Notes: generated by a model from the sequence alone, not told the origin. DNA of 64,000 nt from JAPPHA01 sp963662705 (GCA_963662705.2 OY759767.1:2728001-2792000), one strand, 5' to 3'; shown: positions 44,492 to 55,300, numbered from the stretch's first letter. A program made the numbers and translations.

Positions 44492-45262
44492 ATGATGGCT
44501 GAGAATCAAGCATTTCGTCGAGTCGGTGCGGGCGTCGTCCGTACAGCTGTGATCGATGAAGGGCTTCGGGCGCATATGAACAAGGTCTATGCGCTGATGT
44601 CTATCGCCATGATCATTACAGGAATGGTGGCCTACGTGGTCGGTAGCGACCTCGGCAGGGCGATGAGCGGTCAACCGACCCTGATCGTTCCTCCGGAACT
44701 GCTGCAGCTGATGTTCGGGTCGGCATTCAGGTGGGTAATCATCTTCGCTCCTCTTGGTGTCGTGTTCCTGTTCAGCGCGACGATCGCCCGAATGTCCTGG
44801 TCGACCGCCCAGACAGTCTTCTGGGTGTTTGCGGGTCTCATGGGGCTGTCACTGTCGACAATATTCGCGATCTACACGGGGATCTCGATTGCACAGACGT
44901 TTTTCGTAACGGCGATCGCCTTTGCCAGTCTCAGCCTCTGGGGCTACACGACAAAGAAGGATATCTCCGGCTGGGGAAGTTTCCTCTTCATGGGCGTGAT
45001 CGGGTTGATCGTTGCGTCAGTGCTCAACATCTTCATTGCCTCGTCGGCGCTCCACTTTGCGGTTACCGTGATCGGCCTGCTGGTGTTTGCCGGCCTGACC
45101 GCCTACGATACCCAGCAAATCAAGAATACCTACCTGCAGATGGCAGGAACCGGGAACACAGAGTGGCTGGAAAAGTCTGCGATCATGGGCGCGTTGGGCC
45201 TGTACATAAACTTCATCAACATGTTCGTGCTGCTTCTTCAGATTTTTGGCCAACGCGAATAG
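44492..45262 (+). CDS. Bax inhibitor-1/YccA family membrane protein
   Basis: 256-aa protein with seven hydrophobic segments. It opens with AVIDEGLRAHMNKVYALMSI and carries the BI-1 end sequence AYDTQQIKNTYLQMAG followed by ALGLYINFINMFVLLLQIFG. ATG 44492 has AAGGAG 5 nt upstream. Family members are inner-membrane proteins linked to stress, ion leak and FtsH modulation. Followed by a terminator at 45311. Confidence 0.95.
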   Translation: MMAENQAFRRVGAGVVRTAVIDEGLRAHMNKVYALMSIAMIITGMVAYVVGSDLGRAMSGQPTLIVPPELLQLMFGSAFRWVIIFAPLGVVFLFSATIARMSWSTAQTVFWVFAGLMGLSLSTIFAIYTGISIAQTFFVTAIAFASLSLWGYTTKKDISGWGSFLFMGVIGLIVASVLNIFIASSALHFAVTVIGLLVFAGLTAYDTQQIKNTYLQMAGTGNTEWLEKSAIMGALGLYINFINMFVLLLQIFGQRE

Positions 45263-45310
45263 CGGTCCAAGCTTCACGCAGTTCAACCGTATCGGATATC
45301 GAAACCGCAA

Positions 45311-45336
45311 ATGTCGGGGCCCATAAGCCCCGGCAT
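45311..45336 (+). terminator. Rho-independent-like terminator after BI-1 gene
   Basis: A GC-rich hairpin with CGGGGC/GCCCCG core and ATG/CAT outer pairs around the loop CCATAA, followed by TTGCTTTCC. The T-run is weak, but the position is right. Confidence 0.6.
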
Positions 45337-45626
45337 TTGCTTTCCTGGGAATTCATTTCTGCATACGGAGGCCAAGACTCGTCTCGGCCCCGTACAAGTC
45401 ATGCTGACAAGAAATCAGTTTGATCAAAATCTCGCCGAAAGGAAGTCCCGGGAGATCCCGGCCGACGAACCGAGTCCAGGAAGCGTCAGCTTCTCAATGA
45501 CATCGACTTGTTCAGTTCGGGACGTGAAACCCAAACATGGATCAATTGGCGCGGGCCTGGCGTAACCAGTTCGTGCACTTACGCCTCGATCGTGACAACT
45601 TTCGTGCAGTGCGGGCGACGAACTGT

Positions 45627-45794
45627 CTATTTGATCTTGCCTTCGCGGTATTCGACATGCTTCCGCGCGACCGGATCGTATTTCCTGACCTTCATTTTTT
45701 CGGTCATGGTACGGGAGTTCTTTTTCGTCACATAAAAGTGTCCCGTTCCCGCCGTCGAATTCAGGCGAATCTTGATGGTGTTGGCCTTGGCCAT
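45627..45794 (-). CDS. rpmG: 50S ribosomal protein L33
   Basis: 55-aa ribosomal protein: MAKANTIKIRLNSTAGTGHF, then KKNSRTMTEKMKVRKYDP and the end YREGKIK. It lacks zinc cysteines, the usual C-minus form in alphaproteobacteria. ATG 45794 has GGAGAG upstream. Small genes like this are easily missed. Confidence 0.97.
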   Translation of the reverse strand: MAKANTIKIRLNSTAGTGHFYVTKKNSRTMTEKMKVRKYDPVARKHVEYREGKIK

Positions 45795-45971
45795 AGCGGA
45801 CTCTCCCTGTCCATGATGCGAAGAAAGCAATTGGCAGACCCGAGCGTTCTACATCTAAGCCGCCCGGAGTCAATGCTGCTGCTGCACACGGAGTTCGCTT
45901 GTTTTCCTCTGCCTCCCGTGTAGTTTGCCCGCGTCGCGTTTCCCTGCCCTTCGAATAGTGAGCATCGTAGA

Positions 45972-46670
45972 TTGCAGACATTTTCAGAAGCTTGGCGGCT
46001 CATTTCGGAAGCTGACGCGGACCTTCTCGCAATCGTCGCACTGTCCCTGAAGGTCAGCCTGACGGCAACCATGATCGCGTCGCTGCTTGCCATTCCGGCC
46101 GGCGCGGCGGTCGGAATCTGGGAATTCCCCGGACGACGCGCAATCGTCGTCACCGCCACGTCGCTCATGGCCCTGCCCCCCGTCGTCGCAGGCCTGATGG
46201 TCTACCTGCTGCTGTCCAGGTCCGGCCCCCTCGGCGCGCTGGGATTGCTGTTCACGCCAAGCGCCATGATCATCGTGCAGACGATACTCATCTTTCCGAT
46301 CGTCCTCGCGTTGACGCGCGAAGCAATACTGCCTCTCGAACGCGAATACAGGTTTCTCATTCGCGCCGTCGACGCTGGCCCCGCGCTCCGCATCACGACG
46401 CTGGTATGGGATGCCCGGTTCGCCATCGCGACCGCCGTGCTTGCCGGCTTCGGAAGAGCGATCGCCGAGGTCGGAGCCGTCATCATAGTCGGCGGGAACA
46501 TCAACGGCGTGACCCGGATCATGACGACAACCATTGCGCTGGAGACTTCTAAAGGAAACCTGGAACTGGCACTGGCGCTCGGTATCATTCTCATCCTAAT
46601 AGCACTTTTCGTCAATGCGCTGACCCACGCGATCGTTCACCTGGGAACGAAGTACCAGGTCACGCGATGA
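45972..46670 (+). CDS. tupB: tungstate ABC transporter permease
   Basis: Inner-membrane permease of the tungstate (TupB/WtpB) group, 232 aa from TTG 45972, the only plausible start. Hydrophobic segments include LSLKVSLTATMIASLLAIPA and LPPVVAGLMVYLLLS; the coupling loop is AVDAGPALRITTLVWDAR, and GFGRAIAEVGAVIIVGGNI is typical of TupB. Its stop overlaps the ATPase ATG. Confidence 0.93.
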   Translation: MQTFSEAWRLISEADADLLAIVALSLKVSLTATMIASLLAIPAGAAVGIWEFPGRRAIVVTATSLMALPPVVAGLMVYLLLSRSGPLGALGLLFTPSAMIIVQTILIFPIVLALTREAILPLEREYRFLIRAVDAGPALRITTLVWDARFAIATAVLAGFGRAIAEVGAVIIVGGNINGVTRIMTTTIALETSKGNLELALALGIILILIALFVNALTHAIVHLGTKYQVTR

Positions 46671-47371
46671 TTGCGCGACTGCATATGGGCGGGACCACAT
46701 ATTCCGCCGGGGGAAAGCTCAGGGTTGGCCCGATCGAACTTGACCATGAATTTACCGGGATCACGGCAATTCTCGGTCCGAACGGCGCAGGAAAGACCCT
46801 TTTCCTGAACTTGTGCCACGGTCTTGTCGAACCGACATCGGGCATTGTCACGTGGAACGGGATTGACGCAGCTGAAGGACGGCGCGGCCGGGGGTTCGTG
46901 TTCCAGAATACTGCCATCATGCGCCGATCGGTTGCCGATAACCTTGCGTTTCCTCTCGCAGCCGCAGGAGTGAGGCGCCGTTGCCGTCACGAAATCGTGG
47001 ACCGAACCCTCGAGACGGTCCACCTGTTCGACCGGGCCGACGACCCGGCCGCAGCGCTGTCGGGAGGTGAACGCCAGCGAATGGCGCTCGGCCGTGCGAT
47101 CGTCTCTGATCCTGCGGTCCTGTTTCTCGATGAACCGTCCGCAAACCTCGATCCCGCGTCCACAGCCTTGCTTGAAGAGATCGTGACCAGGATCTCGGGC
47201 AAGGGCGTCGCGGTTCTCTGGGCAACACATGACTTGCGCCAGGCGCAGGATCGATCGCAACATGTCCTGTTTCTCGACCGGGGGCGGATCGCCGAATCTG
47301 CAGCGACCGACGGTTTTTTTTCATCCCCTGAATCATTTCCGGCACGCAGGTACCTTGGAAGAGATCATTGA
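46667..47371 (+). CDS. tupC: tungstate ABC transporter ATP-binding protein
   Basis: 234-aa ATPase: Walker A ILGPNGAGKTLF, Q-loop GFVFQNTAIMRRSV, signature ALSGGERQRMALGRAIV, Walker B VLFLDEPSANLD, H-loop WATHDLRQA. Lies between permease and binding protein with overlaps at both ends (ATGA). Confidence 0.93.
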   Translation: MIARLHMGGTTYSAGGKLRVGPIELDHEFTGITAILGPNGAGKTLFLNLCHGLVEPTSGIVTWNGIDAAEGRRGRGFVFQNTAIMRRSVADNLAFPLAAAGVRRRCRHEIVDRTLETVHLFDRADDPAAALSGGERQRMALGRAIVSDPAVLFLDEPSANLDPASTALLEEIVTRISGKGVAVLWATHDLRQAQDRSQHVLFLDRGRIAESAATDGFFSSPESFPARRYLGRDH

Positions 47372-48210
47372 TGAGAACGCTGTTCTCGGCTGTGTTTGTC
47401 CTTTCGGCTCAATTCTGCCTGGCGGCAGACGACCGCATGACGCTCGCGTCAACAACATCGACCCAAAACTCCGGTTTCTACGACTACTTGCTGCCGATCC
47501 TCAAGGAAGAGACGGGCATTACCGTCGATGTTATTTCTGTCGGAACCGGCCAGGCCTTGAGAATTGCCCGGAACGGAGACGCCGATGCCGTTCTGGTCCA
47601 CCATCGTCCGTCCGAGGACGCTTTCGTGGAAGCGGGCCATGGAGTCGACCGTCGCGACGTCATGTACAATGACTACGTGATCGTCGGGCCGGCCGACGAT
47701 CCCGTCGGGATCGCCGAATCATTGTCGGTCATAGAGGCATTCGAACGCCTTTCCGCAGGCGAGGCGATGTTCATCTCCAGGGGGGACGACAGCGGAACAC
47801 ACAAGAAAGAAACGGAAATCTGGGATATGTCTGGCCTTTCTCCATCGGGAGACTGGTACAGGGAGATCGGGGCGGGAATGGGCGCTGCCCTGAACATGGC
47901 CTCGGTTACGGACAGTTATACACTTACCGACAGAGGAACGTGGATTTCCTTCGGCAACAAGGGATCGTTGGCGGTCCTGTTCAGTTCTGAACCGCCGCTG
48001 TTCAACCCGTACGGCCTGATCCTGGTCAATCCGGAACGGCATGAGCATGTCCGACATGACCTGGCTGTGCAATTCGCCGACTGGCTCACATCCTTGTCGG
48101 GCCAAAACGCGATCTCGGAATTTCGCGTCGCCGGTCAACAATTGTTTTGTCCGAACAGCGACGAATTCCGTCAAGAGGTTTCCACCGATGGTTTCCGGTG
48201 CCTTGAATAG
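47371..48210 (+). CDS. tupA: tungstate-binding periplasmic protein
   Basis: 279-aa binding protein with a short signal (LFSAVFVLSAQFCLAA) and the TupA signature LASTTSTQNSGFYDYLLP, followed by SVGTGQALRIARNGDADAVL and SRGDDSGTHKKETEIWDMSG, which bind the oxyanion. Supplies tungstate (or molybdate) for cofactor enzymes. ATG 47371 is one base from the tupC stop. Operon order B-C-A is reversed from the more common A-B-C. Confidence 0.94.
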   Translation: MRTLFSAVFVLSAQFCLAADDRMTLASTTSTQNSGFYDYLLPILKEETGITVDVISVGTGQALRIARNGDADAVLVHHRPSEDAFVEAGHGVDRRDVMYNDYVIVGPADDPVGIAESLSVIEAFERLSAGEAMFISRGDDSGTHKKETEIWDMSGLSPSGDWYREIGAGMGAALNMASVTDSYTLTDRGTWISFGNKGSLAVLFSSEPPLFNPYGLILVNPERHEHVRHDLAVQFADWLTSLSGQNAISEFRVAGQQLFCPNSDEFRQEVSTDGFRCLE

Positions 48211-48419
48211 GCATCATTGGACTATGTGTGTTGAAACAGGTTACGAGATTGAACAGGTGCCGTTCGGGAACCCTTTTCACTGCGATGCGACGGTCCTCAA
48301 CCAGGCAAACCGGTCGGAAGGTCTAAGGTCAACACTCAGGTTTCGTCACGAAATACCGGCTACATTATCAGGATTCGGAAGCCGGCGTCCGGCGTCCGCC
48401 GGTGGTTGATGCCCTGGGA

Positions 48420-48663
48420 CGCGGAACATGCCGCCGGCCGGATCACCCGGCAATTGTGCGGCACAACGACATTCCTTATTCCGGAATCTACGTTGTGGTG
48501 CTTCAGAGAGGACCAACTCCTGGTTGCCATCGACAAAGCGTCGCCTGGTACGCGTGACAGTCGATATGCCACAGACCACCCGTTCGGCAATCTCCGCATC
48601 GGATGCCCCCGAAGTATCCGCGTGCTCGTTGTCGACGGCAGTCTGCCGATACTGAAATGACAA
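48420..48663 (-). pseudogene. IS630-family transposase, N-terminal remnant
   Basis: Minus strand reads GASDAEIAERVVCGISTVTR then RRRFVDGNQELVLSEAPQ, the N-terminal helix-turn-helix of IS630-type transposases. The catalytic domain is absent and the frame decays near RRFRNKECR. The end sequence just before it is repeated at 49458. Confidence 0.6.
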
Positions 48664-48704
48664 CGCCCCAAACCGTCAAGGTCACTTTGACACGACACTG
48701 GTCG
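48629..48704 (-). repeat. IS630-like end repeat, copy 1
   Basis: Contains ACTGAAATGACAACGCCCCA and AAACCGTCAAGGTCACT. A diverged direct copy lies at 49458-49533. Confidence 0.5.
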
Positions 48705-48782
48705 AAGAGCCGGAGGTCCTTGGCTAAATATGTCAGGGTGTGCGACATCAGGATTGTAACCGGTAACGTTTTTGCAAATATG

Positions 48783-48812
48783 ACCGGAAACAATGTCAAT
48801 ATTGTTGCCGGT
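48783..48812. promoter_or_regulatory. 30-bp palindromic operator before the 116-aa gene
   Basis: ACCGG-A-AACAAT, six-base spacer, ATTGTT-G-CCGGT: twelve-base arms with one unpaired position. Half-site relatives lie at about 48758-48769 (ATTGTAACCGGT) and 48835-48845 (CCGGCAACAAT). The group covers the promoter region of the gene at 48859, as an autorepressor site would. Confidence 0.6.
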
Positions 48813-48858
48813 TATATTCATGGCAAAGTGTCCGGCAACAATAACCGAGGACAACCCG

Positions 48859-49209
48859 ATGACACATGCCAAAGCATCCGTCAACGAACGGGTAAATCGA
48901 TCACGTGAACGTCGGCGGCGGGCTGGTTTGAAGCGTGTGGAAGTTTTCGTCCCCGTCGATCAGGTCGACAAGCTGAAAGCCTACGCCGCCCAGTTGCGCG
49001 AAGGTTCGGAGTCGGAGGCAGTCAGGGAAGCGCGGATGCTGATTGCCAAGGCGTACAGACAGTACCGTGCAAAATGCCTCGACAACATTGACGTTGATCC
49101 TGAAACGGCCGGACTGGCCGATGCCGCGGTGATCGCGGCTGCGCTTATGCATTGCGGAAACTCGGAAGCCTATATTCTTGGGCGAATGCTCAGCAGGTTG
49201 GCAAAGTAA
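48859..49209 (+). CDS. small charged protein, putative antitoxin/DNA-binding
   Basis: 116 aa from ATG 48859, with GAGGAC 7 nt upstream. It begins MTHAKASVNERVNRSRERRR, a strongly basic arm, then RVEVFVPVDQVDKLKAYAAQ, a strand-helix pattern that resembles small ribbon-helix-helix-type or plasmid antitoxin proteins. The rest (SESEAVREARMLIAKAYRQY, GLADAAVIAAALMHCG) is helical. A large palindrome precedes it, supporting a DNA-binding autoregulator. No toxin gene follows. It lies between two IS630-like repeats. I do not recognise a named family with certainty. Confidence 0.6.
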   Translation: MTHAKASVNERVNRSRERRRRAGLKRVEVFVPVDQVDKLKAYAAQLREGSESEAVREARMLIAKAYRQYRAKCLDNIDVDPETAGLADAAVIAAALMHCGNSEAYILGRMLSRLAK

Positions 49210-49760
49210 TGCCCCTCACCGCAATCCAGCAGTCTGTTGCCGAGGTTCTTCGCATCTTCCGCTCAAAACGCAGTTATGTCGCCAACGGCGCGGCTGCCGT
49301 CATGCCCGTTCGGGATATTTCCTGCATTCCGGTGTTTGGGGAAAATTAGCCACGATGGGCGACAGGAATGTCATATCCACGAACAGGTTCACTTCATCCG
49401 GGCAGGGACGGTCGCGCCCGGCAGTATTTCGCGTGTAATCCGCAGCGCTATGTTCGCTTGTCGTGGACAGGCTACCGACACTGAAGTGAAAACTCCCCAA
49501 ACCGCCAAAATCACTGTGACAAGACACTTGGTTGTCGGAATTCTTGATGATCAGAGAATCGGAGCGATTGGCTTTCCGACCTGCTGCCATGAATTCGAAG
49601 AAAACAGATGAGAAGCCAGCACAAAAGCGGCAAATTCCATTTGGTGGCGTCGAGTGTACGGTGCACAGATTCAGCCGCGACAAACAACATCACCTTTGTC
49701 TTCAGCCTTGGAATGAAGCGTTTATCTCGTGACGAGCCCTCACCGAAGGAACATGCGGGA
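49210..49760. other. no recognisable gene; holds IS630-like end repeat copy 2
   Basis: About 550 nt between the small gene and the helicase end. At 49458-49533 it contains a degenerate copy of the IS630-like end (ACTGAAGTGAAAACTCCCCA and AAACCGCCAAAATCACTGTG). Other open frames here show no motif. Confidence 0.5.
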
Positions 49761-52136
49761 CTATTCCCCGCCGGTGGTTGTCGGCAAAAGGAAACTTGCG
49801 GCGATGGACCGTTCAGAAGACTTCTCGAATTGAACCCGGACCTTGTCATGATCGATCTGCAGTATCCGACCGTAACCGAATTTTTGATGAAAGACACGGT
49901 CTCCGACCGAAAACCGGGTGGCGTCGCCCAGGTTCGGTTGCCGGCCACCGGAGGCCGGTGATCGCCCCGGGGTGCTTCGCACCAGGTTTCGCCTGGCATT
50001 CGCACGCTTCCAACCCGGCGTTCTGATCCCACTGCCCGCTGCCGTGTGCTGACTAAAGCCGGTTTCGCCGAATCGCCAGTCTGGCATAACCGCCGCTCCG
50101 AAAATCGTTGCGTCATGACTTGGCAGGACGTCGACATGCGTTTCGGGAAGCTCGTCAATGAAACGCGACGGGACACAGTCGGTCCATTCACCGCTGATTG
50201 CGCGGCGTCGCGATGCGAAACTGACGTAGCAGATTTTCTCTGCACGCGTAATTCCGACGTATCCCAGCCGCCTTTCCTCCTCCAATGCTTCGTTGCCGGA
50301 TTTCGTCGCCAGGGCCCGCTGGGACGGAAACAGCCCGTCTTCCCAGCCGGGCAGAAACACGACAGGAAATTCAAGCCCTTTTGCCGCATGCAGCGTCATT
50401 AGGGAAACACGTTCCTCCCCGGTTTCCTGGTCATGATCCATGACCAGGGACACGTGGTCCAGAAATCCCTGGAGATTCTCGAATTCATGAAGCGAACGGA
50501 CAAGTTCCTTGAGGTTTTCGAGACGGCCGGGTGCGTCGACCGCCTTGCTGGATGCCCAATGTCCCGCGTAACCGCTTTCGTCGAGGATTTGTTCGGCGAC
50601 TTCGACATGGCTTTTCTCGCCGCCCTGGACAACACGACCCCAAACTTCCAGGTCGCCAAGAAATCGGCCCAGCTCTCGCCGCGTCTTGGCCGCGAATTGA
50701 CCTTCGCTGACGAGGTCACCAGATGCTTCGACGAGCGAAATCCCTGCTTCCCGCGCTCGGTTGAAGATCATTTGGAATGACTTGTCACCGATTCCCCGTC
50801 GGGGCGTGTTGATGATCCGTTCGAAGGCGAGATTGTCGGCCGGCGATATGGCAAGGCGAAAATACGCGATCGCGTCACGGATTTCGCGTCGCTCGTAGAA
50901 CCGGGGGCCTCCGATGACGCGATAGGGCAAGCCAATCCGGAGAAACCGGTCTTCGAATTGTCGCATCTGAAACGTCGTCCGTTGCAGGATCGCTATGTCG
51001 TCAAGTGCCACAGGCGCCCTGCCCCTTGAACCTTTCTGGATGGCTTCAATCTCGTCCCCAACCCAGACCGCTTCACTGACACTGTCGTAGTGGGAGATCA
51101 GGCGTACCTTCTCTCCTTGATCCGACTGGGTCCACAGTGTCTTGCCCAAACGATTCCTGTTGTACGAAATCAGGTGCGACGCCGCCGCAAGAATGTGCCC
51201 GGTTGAACGATAGTTCTGCTCCAGCCGGAAAACCTTCGAATTCGGGAAATCCCTTTCAAACCGCAGTATGTTTCCGACCTCTGCCCCCCGCCAGCCATAT
51301 ATGGATTGGTCGTCGTCTCCCACGCAGCAGATATTCTGGTGCTGCGACGCCAGCAGTCGCAGCCAAAGATACTGGGCGACATTGGCATCCTGGTATTCGT
51401 CAACCAGAATATACTTGAGCCTCCTGCAATATCCGTCGAGAATCGCTTGATTTTTGGAGAATATCTGGACCATGTGGAGAAGCAGGTCGCCGAAGTCGAC
51501 ACAGTTCAGCGTCTTCAACCTGTCCTGATAATCGGAATAAAGCTTGATCGCCCTTCCTCTGCCCCAATCAGCTTCGCGGTCGGGAACCTTGTCGGGCGTC
51601 CACGCCCGGTTTTTCCAGCGATCTATCATGCCTGCAAGGTGACGGGCCGGAAACATCTTCTGGTCGATATCTGCTGCTTGAAGAACCTGCTTGAGCAACC
51701 TGACCTGATCATCAGTATCGAGAATCGTGAAATTGGACTTCAGTCCTGCAAGTTCCGCATTGTAACGCAACATCCTGGCACTGATTGAATGGAAAGTTCC
51801 GAGCCACGGCATTCCCTCGACCACTTCACCGAGAATTTGTCCCACCCGGGTCTTCATTTCCCTGGCTGCCTTGTTCGTGAACGTAACGGCCAGAATCCTG
51901 TACGGTCGTACATCCCGCGAATTGATCAGGTGCGCGATTCTGGTGGTCAGGGCCCTGGTCTTTCCGGTTCCGGCACCTGCAAGCAAGAGAACCGGCCCGT
52001 CCAGAGTTTCTACTGCCGAACGTTGTTCGGAATTCAGTTCATCCAGGTACCGCGCCTGTTCACGACCGGGCATACCCGCCGCCAAGGCGCGGTCAGAAAG
52101 AGACACGGATCCGGGAGGTGGCACAACGCTGTTCAT
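49761..52136 (-). CDS. uvrD: UvrD/PcrA-type DNA helicase
   Basis: Superfamily 1A 3-prime to 5-prime DNA helicase used in repair and replication-conflict removal. About 791 aa from ATG 52136. Motifs: LNSEQRSAVETLDGPVLLLA, Walker A GAGTGKT, ILAVTFTNKAAREMK, motif II LVDEYQDANVAQY, GDDDQSIYGWRGA, motif IV region LEQNYRSTGHIL, motif V LMTLHAAKGLEF and motif VI RLGYVGITRAEK. The C-terminal end FSVGDRVFHQKFGYGRILQI is the Tudor-like RNAP-binding domain found in UvrD/PcrA. Full length. Confidence 0.95.
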   Translation of the reverse strand: MNSVVPPPGSVSLSDRALAAGMPGREQARYLDELNSEQRSAVETLDGPVLLLAGAGTGKTRALTTRIAHLINSRDVRPYRILAVTFTNKAAREMKTRVGQILGEVVEGMPWLGTFHSISARMLRYNAELAGLKSNFTILDTDDQVRLLKQVLQAADIDQKMFPARHLAGMIDRWKNRAWTPDKVPDREADWGRGRAIKLYSDYQDRLKTLNCVDFGDLLLHMVQIFSKNQAILDGYCRRLKYILVDEYQDANVAQYLWLRLLASQHQNICCVGDDDQSIYGWRGAEVGNILRFERDFPNSKVFRLEQNYRSTGHILAAASHLISYNRNRLGKTLWTQSDQGEKVRLISHYDSVSEAVWVGDEIEAIQKGSRGRAPVALDDIAILQRTTFQMRQFEDRFLRIGLPYRVIGGPRFYERREIRDAIAYFRLAISPADNLAFERIINTPRRGIGDKSFQMIFNRAREAGISLVEASGDLVSEGQFAAKTRRELGRFLGDLEVWGRVVQGGEKSHVEVAEQILDESGYAGHWASSKAVDAPGRLENLKELVRSLHEFENLQGFLDHVSLVMDHDQETGEERVSLMTLHAAKGLEFPVVFLPGWEDGLFPSQRALATKSGNEALEEERRLGYVGITRAEKICYVSFASRRRAISGEWTDCVPSRFIDELPETHVDVLPSHDATIFGAAVMPDWRFGETGFSQHTAAGSGIRTPGWKRANARRNLVRSTPGRSPASGGRQPNLGDATRFSVGDRVFHQKFGYGRILQIDHDKVRVQFEKSSERSIAASFLLPTTTGGE

Positions 52137-52395
52137 CAAGCTTCATTATCGGTAAAGGACGACGCGTTAAAGTCGGCAGTCGAACGCGACACAGGAACAA
52201 GGCAATTCGCGCGAGGTTTTGTCAGCGATTTCGAGTCCCTTGACCGGGTTTGACATGTGCATCGGATGACCTGAAAACGTGTCCGTACCCAGGGTTGTTC
52301 ACAGCCTGTACCATGCGGAAAAGACATGCGACGCTGAACTCATCAGATTCGCCGGCATCTTGACCTTGACGAGCCAGTACGGAGTGCGTCCGCAC

Positions 52396-55300
52396 ATGCA
52401 AACGAAAGAAATCCGAAAGATCCTCGTGGCCAACCGAAGCGAAATCGCAATTCGCGTCATGAGAGCGGCCAATGAAATCGGAATAAGAACCGTCGCCGTA
52501 TTCGCCGAGGAAGACAAGCTCAGCCTGCACAGGTTCAAGTCGGATGAAGCCTACAGGATCGGGTCCGGCCTCGGGCCAGTGGAAGCCTATTTGTGTATCG
52601 ACGAGATCATCCGGGTTGCACTGCAATCGGGCGCCGACGCGGTCCACCCGGGTTACGGATTGCTTTCGGAAAACCCGAATCTCGTGGACGCCTGTGTGGA
52701 AAACGGACTGATCTTCATCGGGCCGAAGGCCGAGACCATGCGTAAGCTTGGTGACAAGTTCAGCGCCCGCCAGGCTGCGACGGAGGCCCATGTCCCCGTC
52801 ATTCCGGCAACTGGTATCCTGCCGGATGACATGGATGCTGTCAGACTGGAAGCCGAACGCATCGGATACCCCTTGATGCTGAAAGCAAGCTGGGGCGGCG
52901 GCGGACGGGGCATGCGCCAGATAAACGGTCCTGACGAGCTCGAGTCCATGGTCCCCGAGGGGCGACGGGAAGCCGAAGCTGCGTTCGGGAACGGCGATGG
53001 ATACCTGGAAAGGCTGATATCGCGCGCTCGCCACGTCGAGGTCCAGATACTTGGCGACGGGCATGGCAACATATTCCACCTCTGGGAACGTGACTGTTCG
53101 ATCCAGCGCCGTAATCAGAAGATCGTCGAACGAGCCCCCGCGCCTTACCTCTCGAACGACCAGCGCCGCCACGTCTGTGATCACGCGGTGCGGCTGTGCC
53201 GCCGGGTCGGCTACCAGGGAGCAGGTACGGTCGAGTTCCTGATGGATCAGGACAGCGGTGCGTTCTTCTTCATCGAGGTCAACCCAAGGATTCAGGTCGA
53301 GCACACGGTAACCGAGGAAGTCACGGGTATCGACATCGTTCGCGCCCAGATTCGCATCGCAGAAGGGAAACCGCTACCGGAAGCAACGGGTAAACACGAC
53401 CAGGATTCGATCACGCTAAATGGTCACGCATTGCAATGCAGGATTACGACCGAAGACCCTCATAACAATTTCATACCGGACTACGGACGTATCACGGCAT
53501 ACCGTGGCGCCACCGGCATGGGCATTCGGCTCGACGGCGGAACCGCGTATTCAGGGGCCGTGATCACCCGTCATTACGATTCTCTGCTTGAAAAGGTCAC
53601 CGCCTGGGCTCCGACCCCGAGAGACGCGATCGCCCGCCTTGATCGCGCGCTCCGGGAATTCAGGATTCGCGGGGTCTCGACAAACATCGAATTCGTCGAA
53701 AACCTGCTGAAGCATCCCGAATTTGTGAGCGACAATTTCACGACACGTTTTATCGACACGACCCCGGAGTTGTTCACATTCACCGCACGTCGCAACAGGG
53801 CCACGAAAATCCTGACCTTCATTGCGGACATAACCGTAAACGGTAATCCGGAGGTCCTCGGGCGGCAATGCCCTCCAGCCCGAGTCAAGACGCCGGTCAT
53901 TCCGAAAGCCGTTGCGCCAAGCAAGACGTCCGGAACCAGGGACCTCCTGGCGAACGGCGGCCCTGAAGCCGTAACGGAGTGGATGGCGAGGGAGTCGCGC
54001 TTGCTGATTACCGATACGACGATGCGTGACAGCCATCAGTCCCTGCTCGCGACAAGAATGCGTTCGATCGACATGATCAACATTGCAGAGGCCTACTCCC
54101 ACAATCTGCCCCGGTTGTTTTCCGTCGAATGCTGGGGAGGAGCAACGTTCGATGTCGCGTACAGGTTTCTTCAGGAATGTCCGTGGCAGCGACTTCGGGA
54201 CCTTCGCCGGCAGATGCCCAACACGCTGCTCCAGATGTTGCTGCGTGGTTCCAACGGGGTTGGATACACGAACTATCCGGACAACGTGGTTCAGTCGTTC
54301 GTGCACCAGGCCGCAGTTACGGGAATCGATCTCTTCCGAGTCTTCGATGCGCTAAACTGGGTGGAGAACATGCGCGTTTCGATTGACGCAGTGATCGAGA
54401 GCGGCAAGATCTGCGAAGGGGCGATCTGTTACACCGGTGATGTACTGGATTCAGCGTCATCGAAATACGATCTGTCCTACTACGTCAGTACAGGCAAGGC
54501 CTTACGCGACGCAGGTGTCCATATTCTCGGATTGAAGGACATGGCCGGATTGCTCAAACCTTACGGCGCGAAGGTCCTGATCAAGGCGCTGAAGGAAGAG
54601 GTCGGGCTTCCAGTTCACTTCCACAATCACGATACCTCCGGGATTGGCGCCGCCACGGTCCTTGCAGCTTCTGAAGTCGGTGTGGACGCCGTTGACCTGG
54701 CAATGGACGCATTGTCTGGCGGAACGTCTCAGCCGTGTCTCGGATCCGTCGTCGAAGCGCTTTCAGGAACGAAAAGGGACACCGGGATATCGGTTGATTC
54801 CGTCAGGGACATATCGAATTACTGGCAGGGCGTGAGAGAACACTATGTCGCATTTGAATCCGGACTGACCGTTCCGGCATCGGAAATATTCCTTCATGGA
54901 ATGCCAGGCGGGCAATTCACCAATCTGAAGGAACAAGCACGCTCGCTTGGGCTCGAGGACCGCTGGCAGGACGTTGCGACCGCCTACGCGGACGTCAACT
55001 CGATGTTCGGAGATATCATCAAGGTGACACCGACATCAAAGGTCGTGGGTGACATGGCCCTGATGATGGTAAGCCAGGGGTTATCGCGGGACGATGTCGA
55101 AAACCCTGACATCGATGTCGCGTTTCCTGAATCGGTCGTCGACATGATGCGCGGCAGTCTTGGCCAACCCCCGGGAGGATTTCCGAAAGCGATCCAGTCC
55201 AAGGTTCTCAAGGGCGAACAGCCAACGACATCCCGGCCCGGGTCCAGGCTGGATCCTGTCGACATCGAAGCAACCCGCAGGGAGGTCTCCAAAAAACTCG

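Noticed and set aside
45424..45981. 185-aa minus-strand frame covering rpmG
   Set aside because: The true gene in this stretch is the 55-aa L33 in another frame, with perfect ribosomal-protein sequence.
48700..48860. Possible CRISPR-like repeat cluster (ACCGG...AACAAT copies)
   Set aside because: The repeats are inverted half-sites with irregular spacing, as in an operator, not direct repeats with regular spacers.
52222..53304. 360-aa minus-strand frame opposite pyruvate carboxylase
   Set aside because: Antisense shadow of the biotin carboxylase domain.
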